DNA of 64,000 nt from Sphingobacteriaceae bacterium (GTDB lineage Bacteria; Bacteroidota; Bacteroidia; Sphingobacteriales; Sphingobacteriaceae), in contig CAHJWG010000009.1 of assembly GCA_903642215.1 (NCBI GenBank), positions 1 through 64,000 on the forward strand, in the 5' to 3' direction. The notes below the pieces were generated by a model. It had not been told where the DNA came from. It searched no databases and worked only from the letters and a program-made list of their open reading frames with translations. Position 1 is the stretch's first letter, and every line of letters begins with the position of its first letter. The translations under genes and the position numbers were made by a program. This document shows positions 53,144-62,991 of this stretch, one piece after another.

Positions 53144-53479
53144 ATGATAAAGTGTTTGGCTAAAGCTATGTAAAAGCTGCCTTTCCTGCTAAATCATAGA
53201 TAATGCGATACCAAAAACACAACGTATTGATTATAAACGTATTAAATTGATAAGTAAATTTATAGTGTGCGGTATCGATACAAGTTATGTTTTGTTTCGA
53301 TACAATTTTTTAGCAGGTAAAAGAAGTATTGCAACAAGGAAACGGCTTTTCCTTTACCTGCTTCAAGCCGGCAGGGTAGTTTTTCGACTTAAAAAATCAC
53401 CGTTGGCCATCTTTTTAAAAACCTGTTGCCAAAGCACTTGTGTAAGGATTTCTTTTGCAGTTTCCGCTCTGATTGCTGT
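53144..53479. other. Intergenic region with one motif copy
   Basis: 336 bp between the ABC ATPase and the GH2 gene. It contains a short palindrome GTATCGATAC and TAAAAGAAGTAT at 53318-53329. No gene. Confidence 0.4.
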
Positions 53480-55309
53480 TTATCCTCTCGAACTCAGCAA
53501 TCCTTCCGGTACTTTTAACTCTCCAGAAGCGGTGATTAAACCGTTCACTTCATCTTCAATATCTGTTGCCTGCGTGTAAACATCCCCGGCAATCGGGCGT
53601 TTGCGCAATTCTTCCTTGTACAACCGGATTTGCCTGGTTCGTTCGTCATCACCTTGCGGGCCGCCATAACCGGAGAAACCAAAACCGCCCCACTCGCTCA
53701 CAATTAACGGCACTTGTTTTCGGTAGAAGAAGGGATCGCCCACAACCAGCGGATTGGCAGCTACGCCGTTTAGCTTTCCGCTGGAAAGCTCGTCCAGCAG
53801 TTCCTTCCAGCGTTGTAAATCCGGCGTATAAAGATGCGCCGTCAGCAAGTCAGATTTTAACCGGCCTTCGTAGCTGATGTGCTGCCAGCCGTCATTATCA
53901 ACCACCAAAAACTGCGGTTCGGCAATTTCCATAAAGTGGTACATATCCATAATATATTGTCGGGTTTCCGGGTTGGTAGCGATATCCTGCGCGCCCCAAT
54001 CCTCATTATACAAACTCCAAATCACGATGGAAGGATGCGTACCGATCAAAGCCAGCATCCGCAGTAATTCTGCTTTATGATTTTCACGACTTTTAATGTT
54101 GGATGTGTGCGGACTCGGGACTTCTACCCATAAAAGAAGCCCTAATTTATCTGCCAGGTTATAAATCCGCGGGTCAACACCGGCAATATGGATACGCACC
54201 AAATTGCAGCCAAGTGCTTTCATGGCGTGCATATGCTGCTTAATTTCTTCGTAATTGGCACCGCCGGGCTGGTATAAAATGCCGTCTAAATAAACCGGCT
54301 GGTCATTCAGATAAACGCAGCAGCCGCGGGCATCAATTTTACGCAAGCCGAAGTTGGTTTCAATTTCTGCAATGTAACCGTTGGCATCAATTAATTGGGC
54401 AACCAAACGATACAGAGTAGGAGATTCCGGCGACCATAACTTAGCATCCGGGATTTGCAGTACAACGCGTTGTCTTTTTTGTCCGGCTTCCAGCAACAAT
54501 GGATATTCATCTGTCGCGATAGGTTCATCATGATCGGGATGTTTATTAAAAACCTGCAATTTAATTGTATAAGAACCCGGATCATGGATGCGCGTAGTTA
54601 CGTTTAAACGCACCATTTTTTCCTCAATCATACTTACCACACCAACGCGGGAACGTAAACGGTTGCGCTCTACGGATTCCAGCCAGATGCTGCGTACCGC
54701 GCCCGTATAAGTTTGATACCAAATGCCGCCGCGTTTATACACAGACGATTCCTGTTTGCCGCGCGTAGTATCCGCATCTTTGGTATCGGCAATACGCACG
54801 GTTAGTCGGTTGATGGCTTGTAATGTAACTTCATCCAATTCATAAGAAAACGAAGTATATTCACCAACATGTACCGGTTCGCCTTCAATCGTATGTAGCG
54901 GCAGGCCGTTTAGCCAAACACGCGTTTCGTATCCGCAGGCACCAAAAGTTAGCTGGATAATGGACGGCGGCATGCCCGGAGCATTGCTTTGCACCGGTAT
55001 CGGGAATTCGCGCTCATACCATACCACAATTTTTGTGTCCCACATTTTTTCGGTTGGATGGCCTTTCGCCATTTGCTGCTCCACACTGCCCGGCCAATGC
55101 GCAGTTTCGTTATATTGATGGTTTAAATGCCAGCTTTCCTGCAAACCGAGGTCTTCACGATCCAGTTCAAATTTCCATTCGCCATCCAATAAAGTAAAAG
55201 AATTCGGGCGGATTACCGCACGGGGTAGCGGGTTAACGTAATCTATACCGGCAATTTCTTCCTTACTTTCGGAAAAGCCGTAGTTTGGGCGGTTCAATTC
55301 AAAACTCAT
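53480..55309 (-). CDS. GH2 beta-glycosidase
   Basis: 609 residues, no signal peptide. The N-terminal jelly-roll (YEREFPIPV, GACGYETRVWLNGLPL) and immunoglobulin-like domains precede the TIM barrel. The predicted acid/base is Glu436 in SLYNEDWGA and the nucleophile is Glu539 in VSEWGGFG. This matches GH2 enzymes (beta-galactosidase, beta-glucuronidase or beta-mannosidase); substrate cannot be told. The protein is shorter than E. coli LacZ and probably cytoplasmic. Confidence 0.85.
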   Translation of the reverse strand: MSFELNRPNYGFSESKEEIAGIDYVNPLPRAVIRPNSFTLLDGEWKFELDREDLGLQESWHLNHQYNETAHWPGSVEQQMAKGHPTEKMWDTKIVVWYEREFPIPVQSNAPGMPPSIIQLTFGACGYETRVWLNGLPLHTIEGEPVHVGEYTSFSYELDEVTLQAINRLTVRIADTKDADTTRGKQESSVYKRGGIWYQTYTGAVRSIWLESVERNRLRSRVGVVSMIEEKMVRLNVTTRIHDPGSYTIKLQVFNKHPDHDEPIATDEYPLLLEAGQKRQRVVLQIPDAKLWSPESPTLYRLVAQLIDANGYIAEIETNFGLRKIDARGCCVYLNDQPVYLDGILYQPGGANYEEIKQHMHAMKALGCNLVRIHIAGVDPRIYNLADKLGLLLWVEVPSPHTSNIKSRENHKAELLRMLALIGTHPSIVIWSLYNEDWGAQDIATNPETRQYIMDMYHFMEIAEPQFLVVDNDGWQHISYEGRLKSDLLTAHLYTPDLQRWKELLDELSSGKLNGVAANPLVVGDPFFYRKQVPLIVSEWGGFGFSGYGGPQGDDERTRQIRLYKEELRKRPIAGDVYTQATDIEDEVNGLITASGELKVPEGLLSSRG

Positions 55310-55628
55310 AATATCGGGGATACTGTTTTTAGGGATAATTTATGCGGATAAGTAATAATAGATCGGGTTTGGGCTGATTAGTTTAAAAGCAGGAGTTTGC
55401 TAAACTATAATTTTTGGAGTAAATGTTATTTATTGTTTGTAGAAAATACGTTTACAGGTTAAAACTTGTTTCAAATAATTATAAAGATTATCGCCGGCAA
55501 TGCTTCTTTTAGCAGCTGAAAACAGGTGCCGTTATAAAATTTTCTTCTTAAAACATAACGTTTACGATTCCTTTTATTTGTAAACAAGATTTATAACTTT
55601 ATCCCGTAAAACTCAATATTTTATTGTT
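55310..55628. other. Divergent intergenic region with two motif copies
   Basis: Two exact motif copies (55320-55331 and 55500-55511). The GH2 and phosphoglucomutase genes diverge from here. No gene. Confidence 0.45.
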
Positions 55629-57365
55629 ATGCAAGACTTAGAACCTGCTGTTCAGGAAAAAATTAACCAATGGCTTCAGGGAAGCTATGACGAAGAAACG
55701 AAAAAGCAAATCCAGCAATTGGTGGATGATAAAGCTTTTGCCGATTTAACAGATGCCTTTTACCGCGACCTCGAATTTGGAACCGGCGGATTGCGCGGCG
55801 TGATGGGGCCGGGTTCTAACCGTGTAAATAAATATACCATCGGCACAGCTACACAAGGTTTGAGTAATTATCTTATAAAAACTTATCCGAACGAAGCTAT
55901 CAAAGTAACTATTGCACACGACAGCCGAAATAATTCCGACTTTTTTGCCAAAACCGCCGCCGACGTTTTTTCTGCAAACGGTATACACGTTTACTTTTTT
56001 AAGGCGTTGCGGCCAACTCCAGAACTTTCTTACGCCATCCGTACTTTGGGCTGCAAAGGCGGCGTGATGCTAACTGCTTCCCACAATCCAAAAGAATATA
56101 ACGGTTATAAAGCTTACGGCGATGATGGCGGCCAGTTTGTTTCTCCTGCGGATACTAATGTGATGAACGAAGTTTCGGCCATTAAAACGATCGATGAAGT
56201 AAAATTTGATCGTATTGAGGAGAATGTAGAACTAATCGGCGAAGAAATTGACGAAAAATATTTAAAGGATATTTTAAGCCTGTCGGTTTCCAAGGAAGCC
56301 ATTCATCGCCAGAAAGATTTAAAAATTGTGTATTCGCCAATCCACGGAACCGGAATTACTTTGGTGCCGAAAGCTTTGGCAGAGTTTGGTTTTGAAAACG
56401 TGATTTTAGTAGATGAACAAGCTACGCCGGACGGAAATTTCCCGACGGTAGTTTATCCGAATCCGGAAGAAAAAGAAGCGTTGACTTTATCACTCAAAAA
56501 AGCAAAAGAAACGGATGCTGATCTGGTTTTGGCAACAGACCCGGATGCAGACCGTGTTGGTATCGCTGTAAAAAACAATCAGAACGAGTGGATTTTGCTG
56601 AACGGTAATCAAACCGGCAGTTTATTGTTGAACTATTTGATGACGGCCTGGCAGGAAAGCGGCAAACTAACCGGCAAAGAATATGTGGTAAAAACAGTAG
56701 TAACTACTTATTTGATCGATAAAATTGCGGCTTCTAAAAACATCAGCTGTTATAATACTTTAACCGGTTTTAAATATATCGGCCAGCTGATTACAGAGTT
56801 GCTCGGCAAAGAAACCTTTATTTGTGGCGGCGAAGAAAGTTACGGTTATTTAGTGGGAGGATTTTCACGAGATAAAGATGCCGTTGTTTCTGCCGCTTTT
56901 ATTGCGGAAATGACCGCATTTTACAAGGATAAAGGAAGTAGTTTGTATGATGCGCTGGTAGAAATGTACCTGCAATATGGTTTGTATAAAGAGAAACTAA
57001 TTTCAATCACCAAAAAAGGAAAAAGCGGTGCCGAAGAAATTAAAGCCATGATCGAGAAGTTCCGTGCAACGCCGCCAACGCAATTAGGCGGATCAAAAGT
57101 TGTGGTTTTAAAAGATTATGAAAAAGGCGTGGAAACTGATTTAAACTCCGGTTCAACCTCTAAACTGGATTTCCCGACATCGGATGTTTTACAGTTTGTA
57201 ACCGAAGATGGCAGCATTATTTCCGCCCGTCCGTCCGGCACAGAACCTAAAATCAAATTTTATTGCAGCGTAAACAGCCCGTTAGAAAGCAAAGAAGCTT
57301 ACCAGCAAACCGACAAGCAGCTGGAAGATAAAATTGATACGATTATGAAAGATTTGAATGTGTAA
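55629..57365 (+). CDS. Phosphoglucomutase/phosphomannomutase family enzyme
   Basis: 578 residues, the usual length for the bacterial Pgm/PgcA type. The catalytic phosphoserine 151 is in LTASHNPKEYNGYK, the metal-binding loop is DPDADRVG, the sugar loop GEESYGYL and the phosphate loop RPSGTEPK. It should interconvert glucose 1- and 6-phosphate (or related hexose phosphates), linking to trehalose/glycogen use by the TreS-Mak enzyme elsewhere in the window. Followed by dispersed palindromes and a terminator. Confidence 0.9.
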   Translation: MQDLEPAVQEKINQWLQGSYDEETKKQIQQLVDDKAFADLTDAFYRDLEFGTGGLRGVMGPGSNRVNKYTIGTATQGLSNYLIKTYPNEAIKVTIAHDSRNNSDFFAKTAADVFSANGIHVYFFKALRPTPELSYAIRTLGCKGGVMLTASHNPKEYNGYKAYGDDGGQFVSPADTNVMNEVSAIKTIDEVKFDRIEENVELIGEEIDEKYLKDILSLSVSKEAIHRQKDLKIVYSPIHGTGITLVPKALAEFGFENVILVDEQATPDGNFPTVVYPNPEEKEALTLSLKKAKETDADLVLATDPDADRVGIAVKNNQNEWILLNGNQTGSLLLNYLMTAWQESGKLTGKEYVVKTVVTTYLIDKIAASKNISCYNTLTGFKYIGQLITELLGKETFICGGEESYGYLVGGFSRDKDAVVSAAFIAEMTAFYKDKGSSLYDALVEMYLQYGLYKEKLISITKKGKSGAEEIKAMIEKFRATPPTQLGGSKVVVLKDYEKGVETDLNSGSTSKLDFPTSDVLQFVTEDGSIISARPSGTEPKIKFYCSVNSPLESKEAYQQTDKQLEDKIDTIMKDLNV

Positions 57366-57524
57366 AGGTTTGCTATCATGCCGAACTTGTTTCGGCATCC
57401 CACAAGTAAAGTTTATTACTTTTCATGAGAGATCCTGAATCAAGTTCAGGATGACAAGACTTTTATTTTGTAGTTGTCATGCCGAACTTGTTTTGGCATC
57501 TCATTATCAATGCATTCAAAGTAC
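57366..57524. repeat. Cluster of dispersed TGTCATGCCG-type palindromes
   Basis: Several copies of CATGCCGAACTTGTTTCGGCAT-like elements and a GAGATCCTGAATCAAGTTCAGGATGACA palindrome in tandem. These are typical intergenic repeats of Sphingobacteriaceae. Confidence 0.7.
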
Positions 57525-57556
57525 AGACCCGAAAACTCAATTTCCGGGTCTTTTTG
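57525..57556 (+). terminator. Rho-independent terminator
   Basis: AGACCCGAAA with a complement ending CCGGGTCT, followed by TTTTTGCTTTT. A one-base bulge lies in the stem. It is about 160 bp after the phosphoglucomutase stop codon. Confidence 0.7.
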
Positions 57557-57715
57557 CTTTTATAAACTGTCAAAACGTCAATCTAAATAAATACTGTTAA
57601 CTGTTTTTACACCAGTAATTTACAGTTAATTTGGATTAATGTTGTGGTTGATGGCAAAGTATTTGTTTGGCGAAGTCAGGATTTTTTATTAAACCTGTTT
57701 ACAAATTTTACAACT

Positions 57716-58273
57716 ATGATTTTAAAAAAAACAACAAAATGGATCGCTGCAGCAGCAATGTTAATTGTAATTACCGGAAGCCGGGTGCAGGCACAAAGTG
57801 TGTATAAAACAAAATTATCAAGCTCTAAAAGTGTTTTTCGTTTAGGTTTAGGCTTGGAAGGAGCTTATCCGACAAAAAACTTTTCAAATTTTGAATTAGG
57901 CGGAACTGCGCGTTTACAGTACGATCTGGCAAACAACCTTTCGCTTACTTTAACATCGGGATTTTATCACTTTTTTGCGAAAGACGGCCATGCGCAAATC
58001 TCCGAAAAAGGGATTTATACAAATGATTTAAATATGATTCCGGTAAAATTAGGGTTGAAATCATTTTTTGCGCCCAACTTTTATTTAAGCGGAGAAGCGG
58101 GAGCGGGGTTTGAATTGAACCACGCACAGGAAACAAAACTGATTTTGTCGCCGGGAATTGGTTACGCCGGTAACAAAGGTTTGGATTTAGGTTTGCGTTA
58201 CGAAAACTTCTCCGGCAACCACAGTAATTATGGTTTGATTGGTTTGCGTGTAGCTTACGGCTTTAAATTATAG
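57716..58273 (+). CDS. Small outer-membrane beta-barrel protein
   Basis: 185 residues from the ATG at 57716, with signal peptide MILKKTTKWIAAAAMLIVITGSRVQA; the frame extends 24 codons upstream without a credible signal. Alternating hydrophobic strands and Gly/Tyr-rich segments (FRLGLGLEGAYPTKNF, GIGYAGNKGLDLGLRYENFS) end in FKL with a terminal aromatic pattern. This is an outer-membrane porin-like protein of unknown function. Confidence 0.7.
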   Translation: MILKKTTKWIAAAAMLIVITGSRVQAQSVYKTKLSSSKSVFRLGLGLEGAYPTKNFSNFELGGTARLQYDLANNLSLTLTSGFYHFFAKDGHAQISEKGIYTNDLNMIPVKLGLKSFFAPNFYLSGEAGAGFELNHAQETKLILSPGIGYAGNKGLDLGLRYENFSGNHSNYGLIGLRVAYGFKL

Positions 58274-58291
58274 GTGATAAAAGAAGCATGA

Positions 58292-58331
58292 AAAAAAAGT
58301 CCCGACCAAATATTTTGCCGGGACTTTTTTT
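58292..58331. terminator. Bidirectional terminator
   Basis: AAAAAAAGTCCCG and CGGGACTTTTTTT form a stem around ACCAAATATTTTGC, between convergent genes. An exact motif copy lies just upstream (58278-58289). Confidence 0.9.
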
Positions 58332-58365
58332 AAACTTTCAATTTTTTACTAACAGAACTTAAATT

Positions 58366-60324
58366 TTAATGGCAGCAACTTCCACCCTTAGTTTCCATTT
58401 TTACAGGTGAAGGTGGCACATCATTAGCCGGATTCTCCTTGAAAAAACCTACCGGTTTTAACAAAAAACCAATGTAGGCGGCAGGCATCACCGGGTAATC
58501 TTCCGGCCGCGGAATATGTGTATGGCCCATGGTGTACCAAAAAACAATATCTGTATCAGTAATTGATCTGTTTTTTTCTGTCCAGCCAATCAATCCGTCG
58601 CCGCCATGACTTTGATTCGGATAATCTCCCGCAGCAAACAACTCGTTTTCCTGGTAAGGCGTAACCCAAACATGGTTTTCTACAAAGCCGGCACGCTTGC
58701 GCCACCAGGCATTTTTAGAAGCAAAAGGGATACAATTATCGCCAGCCATAAACTTATAGCCAACGGCTTCGCCTAAATGGTTTTTTTTATTTGGGTTTAC
58801 AATTTTCCAATAACGGGAAGTTTCCAAATTGAGGTTTGCCCTGGCTTGCAGCTCGTTTTCCAGCAACGTTGCCTTTGCGTAAAATCCGTTTTCGTAGGGG
58901 TTATGTTCCCCTGCTTCTTCCGGCACAACATTTACTTCATAAACCGAATTATTGGTTCCGTCTAAATCAAAATCACAACGGACACTAAAAAAATGCTGAT
59001 GGTTTGGTGCATAAAGCTGCGGTGCTACCAGGTTGCCATATTTAGGTTTTGTATTTGCAGGATAAGCAGCCAACGACAAAATGCCGGTTAATTTTATTTC
59101 TAACTGGATATTACCGTCCTGATATAAATACCAAAAAAAGCCATATTCATAATTCTCAACGGTAGAAACGGAAGATACAACCAGCCGTCTGGAACGTCGT
59201 ACTTCAGGTTTGCCCAAACGCCTGTCGGTGTGTTTCCACAAAATCCCGTAATCCTCTTCGTGCATACAGATTGCATTTTTAACGGTTACCAAATTGCCTT
59301 TGCTATCTGTCATAAATGCATCAAAGTATTTGATATAACCCAAACAATCGCAGCCTAATTCAAGGCTGTTGGCGCAGGTGCCCATACCGTATTCGCCGGT
59401 ATCGAAAGCATTCTTACGATTCTGGGTAGGCGTTGGGTCACCGTACGGAACCACCATTTCGGACAAAGAAGTTCGGTAAAGGATTGATCTTTTTTCACCG
59501 TTATCTTGATAAGATAGATCATGCAAAGTCAAACCTTCCCGCGCATTAAACCCGATCACAAAATCCCACTTTTGCCAGCTCACCTGGTAACCGTTAACCG
59601 TAAACGAAGGCCCTTCCGGTTGTGTTATTTCCAAAGGCTTGATGTCTGTCCGGAAGTTTTCCATCCGATCAGCCGCATAATTTCCGGGATCAGGCGGCAA
59701 AGGAATGTGGCCATAGTTCTCAACCCGGATCACTTCCATCGTATCTATGTTTACCACCGGCCTTAAACCTTCAATCGGCCGGGCATAACCGTTATCGGTG
59801 GCATCGGTACGCACAAAACACAACGGACGTGTTAAACGCATATTTTTTTCTTCTACATGCCCATAATAACCGGCAGACCAAATATCTACCATCACCAAAT
59901 TTGTATCGGTTATGCCATATTCTTTTACGGCTTCTTTAAAAAGATCGCTGTTCAAAACAGCCTGTTCGCACGCCATTTGCTCATCTATAGAAAGCGTTGG
60001 CTGCACGCCGGAAAGCACTTTCCAAGAAGAAATAGTTTTATCTTCTATATCTACAACAGCTTCATAAACTTCTCTGGTTTCGGGGTTATACAGAACGAAG
60101 AAAGACTGCCTTTTTGCTTCATTTTTACCGGTTGCTTTATATTGATGTACCAGATTTTTAGGAGGTTCTTTCAACGCAACAGATATAAACCTGATGGTGC
60201 TGCTCAACTGCTTGCTGCTACGCAAAACGTTAACAGAATCCGTGATTTCTGTAGCGTTAAGCGGTTCTAAAGGATGAATTTTTGTACTTACAATTTCATC
60301 TGTATTTACAATTTCGTTTTGCAT
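58366..60324 (-). CDS. Copper amine oxidase (primary-amine oxidase)
   Basis: 652 residues. The cofactor precursor Tyr392 lies in TVENYEYGF (topaquinone consensus N-Y-D/E-Y) and the catalytic base Asp308 in AFDTGEYGMG; the 84-residue spacing equals that in the well-studied Arthrobacter enzyme. The copper His pair is HQH in APNHQHFFSV, with a later HTHIPRPEDYPV. The enzyme should oxidise primary amines to aldehydes with release of ammonia and H2O2. No signal peptide is seen, so it is probably cytosolic. Common in Actinobacteria, less so in Bacteroidota. Confidence 0.9.
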   Translation of the reverse strand: MQNEIVNTDEIVSTKIHPLEPLNATEITDSVNVLRSSKQLSSTIRFISVALKEPPKNLVHQYKATGKNEAKRQSFFVLYNPETREVYEAVVDIEDKTISSWKVLSGVQPTLSIDEQMACEQAVLNSDLFKEAVKEYGITDTNLVMVDIWSAGYYGHVEEKNMRLTRPLCFVRTDATDNGYARPIEGLRPVVNIDTMEVIRVENYGHIPLPPDPGNYAADRMENFRTDIKPLEITQPEGPSFTVNGYQVSWQKWDFVIGFNAREGLTLHDLSYQDNGEKRSILYRTSLSEMVVPYGDPTPTQNRKNAFDTGEYGMGTCANSLELGCDCLGYIKYFDAFMTDSKGNLVTVKNAICMHEEDYGILWKHTDRRLGKPEVRRSRRLVVSSVSTVENYEYGFFWYLYQDGNIQLEIKLTGILSLAAYPANTKPKYGNLVAPQLYAPNHQHFFSVRCDFDLDGTNNSVYEVNVVPEEAGEHNPYENGFYAKATLLENELQARANLNLETSRYWKIVNPNKKNHLGEAVGYKFMAGDNCIPFASKNAWWRKRAGFVENHVWVTPYQENELFAAGDYPNQSHGGDGLIGWTEKNRSITDTDIVFWYTMGHTHIPRPEDYPVMPAAYIGFLLKPVGFFKENPANDVPPSPVKMETKGGSCCH

Positions 60325-60505
60325 AATATAAAACTGAGTAGAAATTATTAAATAATTTGATGTAAAATCACCCTGAAAAACTAAATGGCAACTGGTTACA
60401 AGTTTTAACTAAACTATATATTAAATTTCAAAAAATTCTGGATTAAAACAAATTAAGCAGGAATGTTTTTGGGTAGAACAACCGAACGCAGCCAAAAATA
60501 GGTGA

Positions 60506-60543
60506 TAAAAGAAGCATCCCGTTAATTACCGATACTTCTTTTA
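60506..60543. repeat. Facing motif pair
   Basis: TAAAAGAAGCAT (60506-60517) and ATACTTCTTTTA (60532-60543), within a longer inverted repeat that starts with GGTGA and ends with TCACC. It lies between the amine oxidase and the aldo/keto reductase genes. Confidence 0.6.
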
Positions 60544-60555
60544 TCACCTAAAAAC

Positions 60556-61548
60556 TTAACCCAAAATATCATTAATCGCTTTCAGTTCCTCTTCGCTAAA
60601 AACAGTATTGTCCAAACACTTTAACGAATCTGCTAATTGAGCCGGTTTACTGGCACCAATTAAAACAGAAGTTACGCGCTCATCTTTTAAAATCCAGGAC
60701 AAAGCCATTTGCGCCAAAGATTGATTACGTTGTCCGGCTAATTGGTTTAACTTTTTGATCTGATCCAGTTTTTCAGGCGTTAAATGGTCTTCCTGCAAAG
60801 CACCGGTTGTTCTGGCCGCCCTGGAATCTTCCGGGATGCCGTGCAAATATTTATTTGTCAGCATTCCCTGTGCCAACGGCGAAAACGGAATGCAGCCAAC
60901 GCCTTCCTGTTCCAGCAAATCCAGCAAACCTTCCGTTTCTACCCAGCGTTCAAACATAGAGTATTTGGGTTGATGGATGAGGCAGGGCGTACCTAAATCT
61001 TTCAAAATTTGGATGGCTTTAGCCGCTTCTTCCGGGTGATAATTGGAAATGCCTACGTACAACGCTTTCCCCTGCCGCACGATCAGATCTAAAGCACCCA
61101 TTGTTTCTTCCAACGGTGTTTCCGGATCCGGCCGGTGATGGTAAAAAATATCCACGTAATCAATTTTCATCCGTTTTAGGCTTTGGTCTAAACTGGAAAC
61201 CAGGTATTTTTTAGAACCCCAATCGCCGTAAGGCCCGTCCCACATGGTGTAACCTGCTTTGCTGGAAATAATCAGTTCATCGCGATAGCTTTTAAAGTCT
61301 TCATGTAAAATCCGGCCGAAATTTTCTTCTGCTGATCCCGGCGGCGGACCGTAATTATTGGCCAGATCAAAATGCGTGATGCCGCTATCGAAAGCAAGTT
61401 TCAACGTACTCCGGAAATTATCCGGTACATCTACATCGCCGAAGTTGTGCCACAATCCCAGTGAAACGGCAGACAATTTTAGGCCGCTTTTCCCGCAGCG
61501 GCGGTATTCCATATTTTGATAACGGGTTGAACTTGCTGTATAAGGCAT
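60556..61548 (-). CDS. Aldo/keto reductase (YghZ/L-glyceraldehyde 3-phosphate reductase type)
   Basis: 330 residues, TIM-barrel aldo/keto reductase. The catalytic tetrad region includes the YGPPPGSAEENFG segment specific to the YghZ/AKR14 group (Asp-Tyr), a Lys in SSKAGY and a His in YHHRPDPETPLEETMGALD. The NADPH-binding end is VLIGASKPAQLADSLK. YghZ reduces L-glyceraldehyde 3-phosphate or methylglyoxal. Cytosolic. No clear operon partner. Confidence 0.85.
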   Translation of the reverse strand: MPYTASSTRYQNMEYRRCGKSGLKLSAVSLGLWHNFGDVDVPDNFRSTLKLAFDSGITHFDLANNYGPPPGSAEENFGRILHEDFKSYRDELIISSKAGYTMWDGPYGDWGSKKYLVSSLDQSLKRMKIDYVDIFYHHRPDPETPLEETMGALDLIVRQGKALYVGISNYHPEEAAKAIQILKDLGTPCLIHQPKYSMFERWVETEGLLDLLEQEGVGCIPFSPLAQGMLTNKYLHGIPEDSRAARTTGALQEDHLTPEKLDQIKKLNQLAGQRNQSLAQMALSWILKDERVTSVLIGASKPAQLADSLKCLDNTVFSEEELKAINDILG

Positions 61549-61899
61549 AATTTTTTATAAATTGATGTGCTAAAAGTAGCTTAAACTATCATCTGCTCAA
61601 ACTAAATTTATGATTCTGTTACATTTAACTAACTTAGTTTTCAACACCATTTAATCCAAAATGATTGCGCTATGAAAAAACTGTTACTTCTTTTACCGCT
61701 ACTTTTTCTATGTCTGTTATTTTCGCAATTTACTTAAAACAGGAAGTTTATTAAATAATCTGTCATTCCGAACGCAGTGAGGAATCTTATTTTAATACTG
61801 ACGACAAATTTTATGTGATAAAAGAAGCATGCTCATCAAAATTGATACTTGCACTTTAAGCAGGAATTTTGTTGATTTAAACAACCAATTTACAACCAA
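61549..61899. other. Intergenic region with a signal-peptide-like remnant
   Basis: About 350 bp. It holds a 21-codon frame (61672-61737, MKKLLLLLPLLFLCLLFSQF) that looks like a free signal peptide and may be a gene remnant, a dispersed palindrome (TGTCATTCCGAACGCAGTGA) and one motif copy (61819-61830). Confidence 0.4.
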
Positions 61900-62826
61900 A
61901 TGAAATGCTTCTTTTACACCTGTTTTTTAATGTCGGTACTTTCCTTTTCAATAGCCAAAACCATAGCCCAAACGGTAATTCCTCTGTATCCGGGCATTAT
62001 ACCAAATTCGATTAATAATAATGCTTATCAGGAAGTAAAATCCGGTGCCGCAAACGATGTAGGTTACAGTAAAGTAACCAAACCAACATTAGAAATCTAC
62101 CTGCCCGCAAAAGAAAAAGCAAGCAGCGCGGCAATTGTAATTTGCCCGGGCGGCGGCTATGCTTTTCTTTCTTACGACCACGAAGGAACTGAAATTGCAA
62201 AGGCTTTTAACGCAATCGGCGTGGCTGCTTTTGTGTTGAAATATCGTTTGCCAAGCGATGCAATTATGAAAGATAAAACGATCGGCCCGTTGCAGGATGC
62301 GCAAATGGCGATCAAAACGGTGCGGGAAGGAGCGGCAAAATGGCAACTCGACGCCAACAAAATTGGGATTATCGGTTTTTCTGCCGGCGGAAATTTGGCT
62401 GCTTTGTCTGGTACACATTTCAGCGATGCAAAAATCACGAATTTAAATAATACAAGTTTGCGGCCCAGTTTTATGGTACTCTTGTATCCGGTAATTAGTT
62501 TGACGGATAGTTTGGCGCACGGCGGTTCGCGTAAAAATCTACTTGGTGAAAACCCTTCCCCGGAATCGATCCGTTATTTTTCTAACGAGTTGAATGTCAA
62601 TAGTAATACGCCGCCTACACTGCTGGTTCATGCGGAGGATGATAATACCGTGAACGTAAAAAACAGTTTGTATTTTTACCAGGCTTTGCTTAAAAACAAA
62701 GTTTCAGCTGAGATAATAATCTATCCCAAAGGCGGCCACGGTTTTGGTTTGAATAATAAAACCACGCCTGATAATTGGATGGAACATTGTAAAAACTGGA
62801 TGATCAGCAACGGTTGGATTAAATAA
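61900..62826 (+). CDS. Secreted alpha/beta hydrolase (acetylxylan/acetyl esterase-like)
   Basis: 308 residues from an ATG at 61900. Signal peptide MKCFFYTCFLMSVLSFSIAKT. Oxyanion-hole CPGGGYAFLSYDHEG, nucleophile IGFSAGGNLAA, and C-terminal LVHAEDDNTV...KGGHGFGL supplying Asp and His of the triad. Related enzymes deacetylate xylan or other carbohydrate esters. No hemicellulase cluster is adjacent. The first codons contain an exact dispersed 12-mer (61905-61916). Confidence 0.85.
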   Translation: MKCFFYTCFLMSVLSFSIAKTIAQTVIPLYPGIIPNSINNNAYQEVKSGAANDVGYSKVTKPTLEIYLPAKEKASSAAIVICPGGGYAFLSYDHEGTEIAKAFNAIGVAAFVLKYRLPSDAIMKDKTIGPLQDAQMAIKTVREGAAKWQLDANKIGIIGFSAGGNLAALSGTHFSDAKITNLNNTSLRPSFMVLLYPVISLTDSLAHGGSRKNLLGENPSPESIRYFSNELNVNSNTPPTLLVHAEDDNTVNVKNSLYFYQALLKNKVSAEIIIYPKGGHGFGLNNKTTPDNWMEHCKNWMISNGWIK

Positions 62827-62832
62827 TTTTGA

Positions 62833-62933
62833 TTGTCATCCTGAACTTGTTTCAGGATCTCTCATGATTTGTGCTTCTTTTATTAGCCTAAAATTAATGT
62901 CCTGAGAGACTTTGAAACAAGTTAAGGATGACA
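62833..62933. repeat. Dispersed palindrome
   Basis: TGTCATCCTGAACTTGTTTC followed by AGGATCTC faces a GAGAGACTTTGAAACAAGTT-type arm; the same class as at 57366-57524. A near-exact motif sits inside (62871). Confidence 0.65.
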
Positions 62934-62991
62934 GCTTTAATATTATGCTTCTTTTATCATCTAAGAAACGTTAACCTTTTAAAAGATTAAG

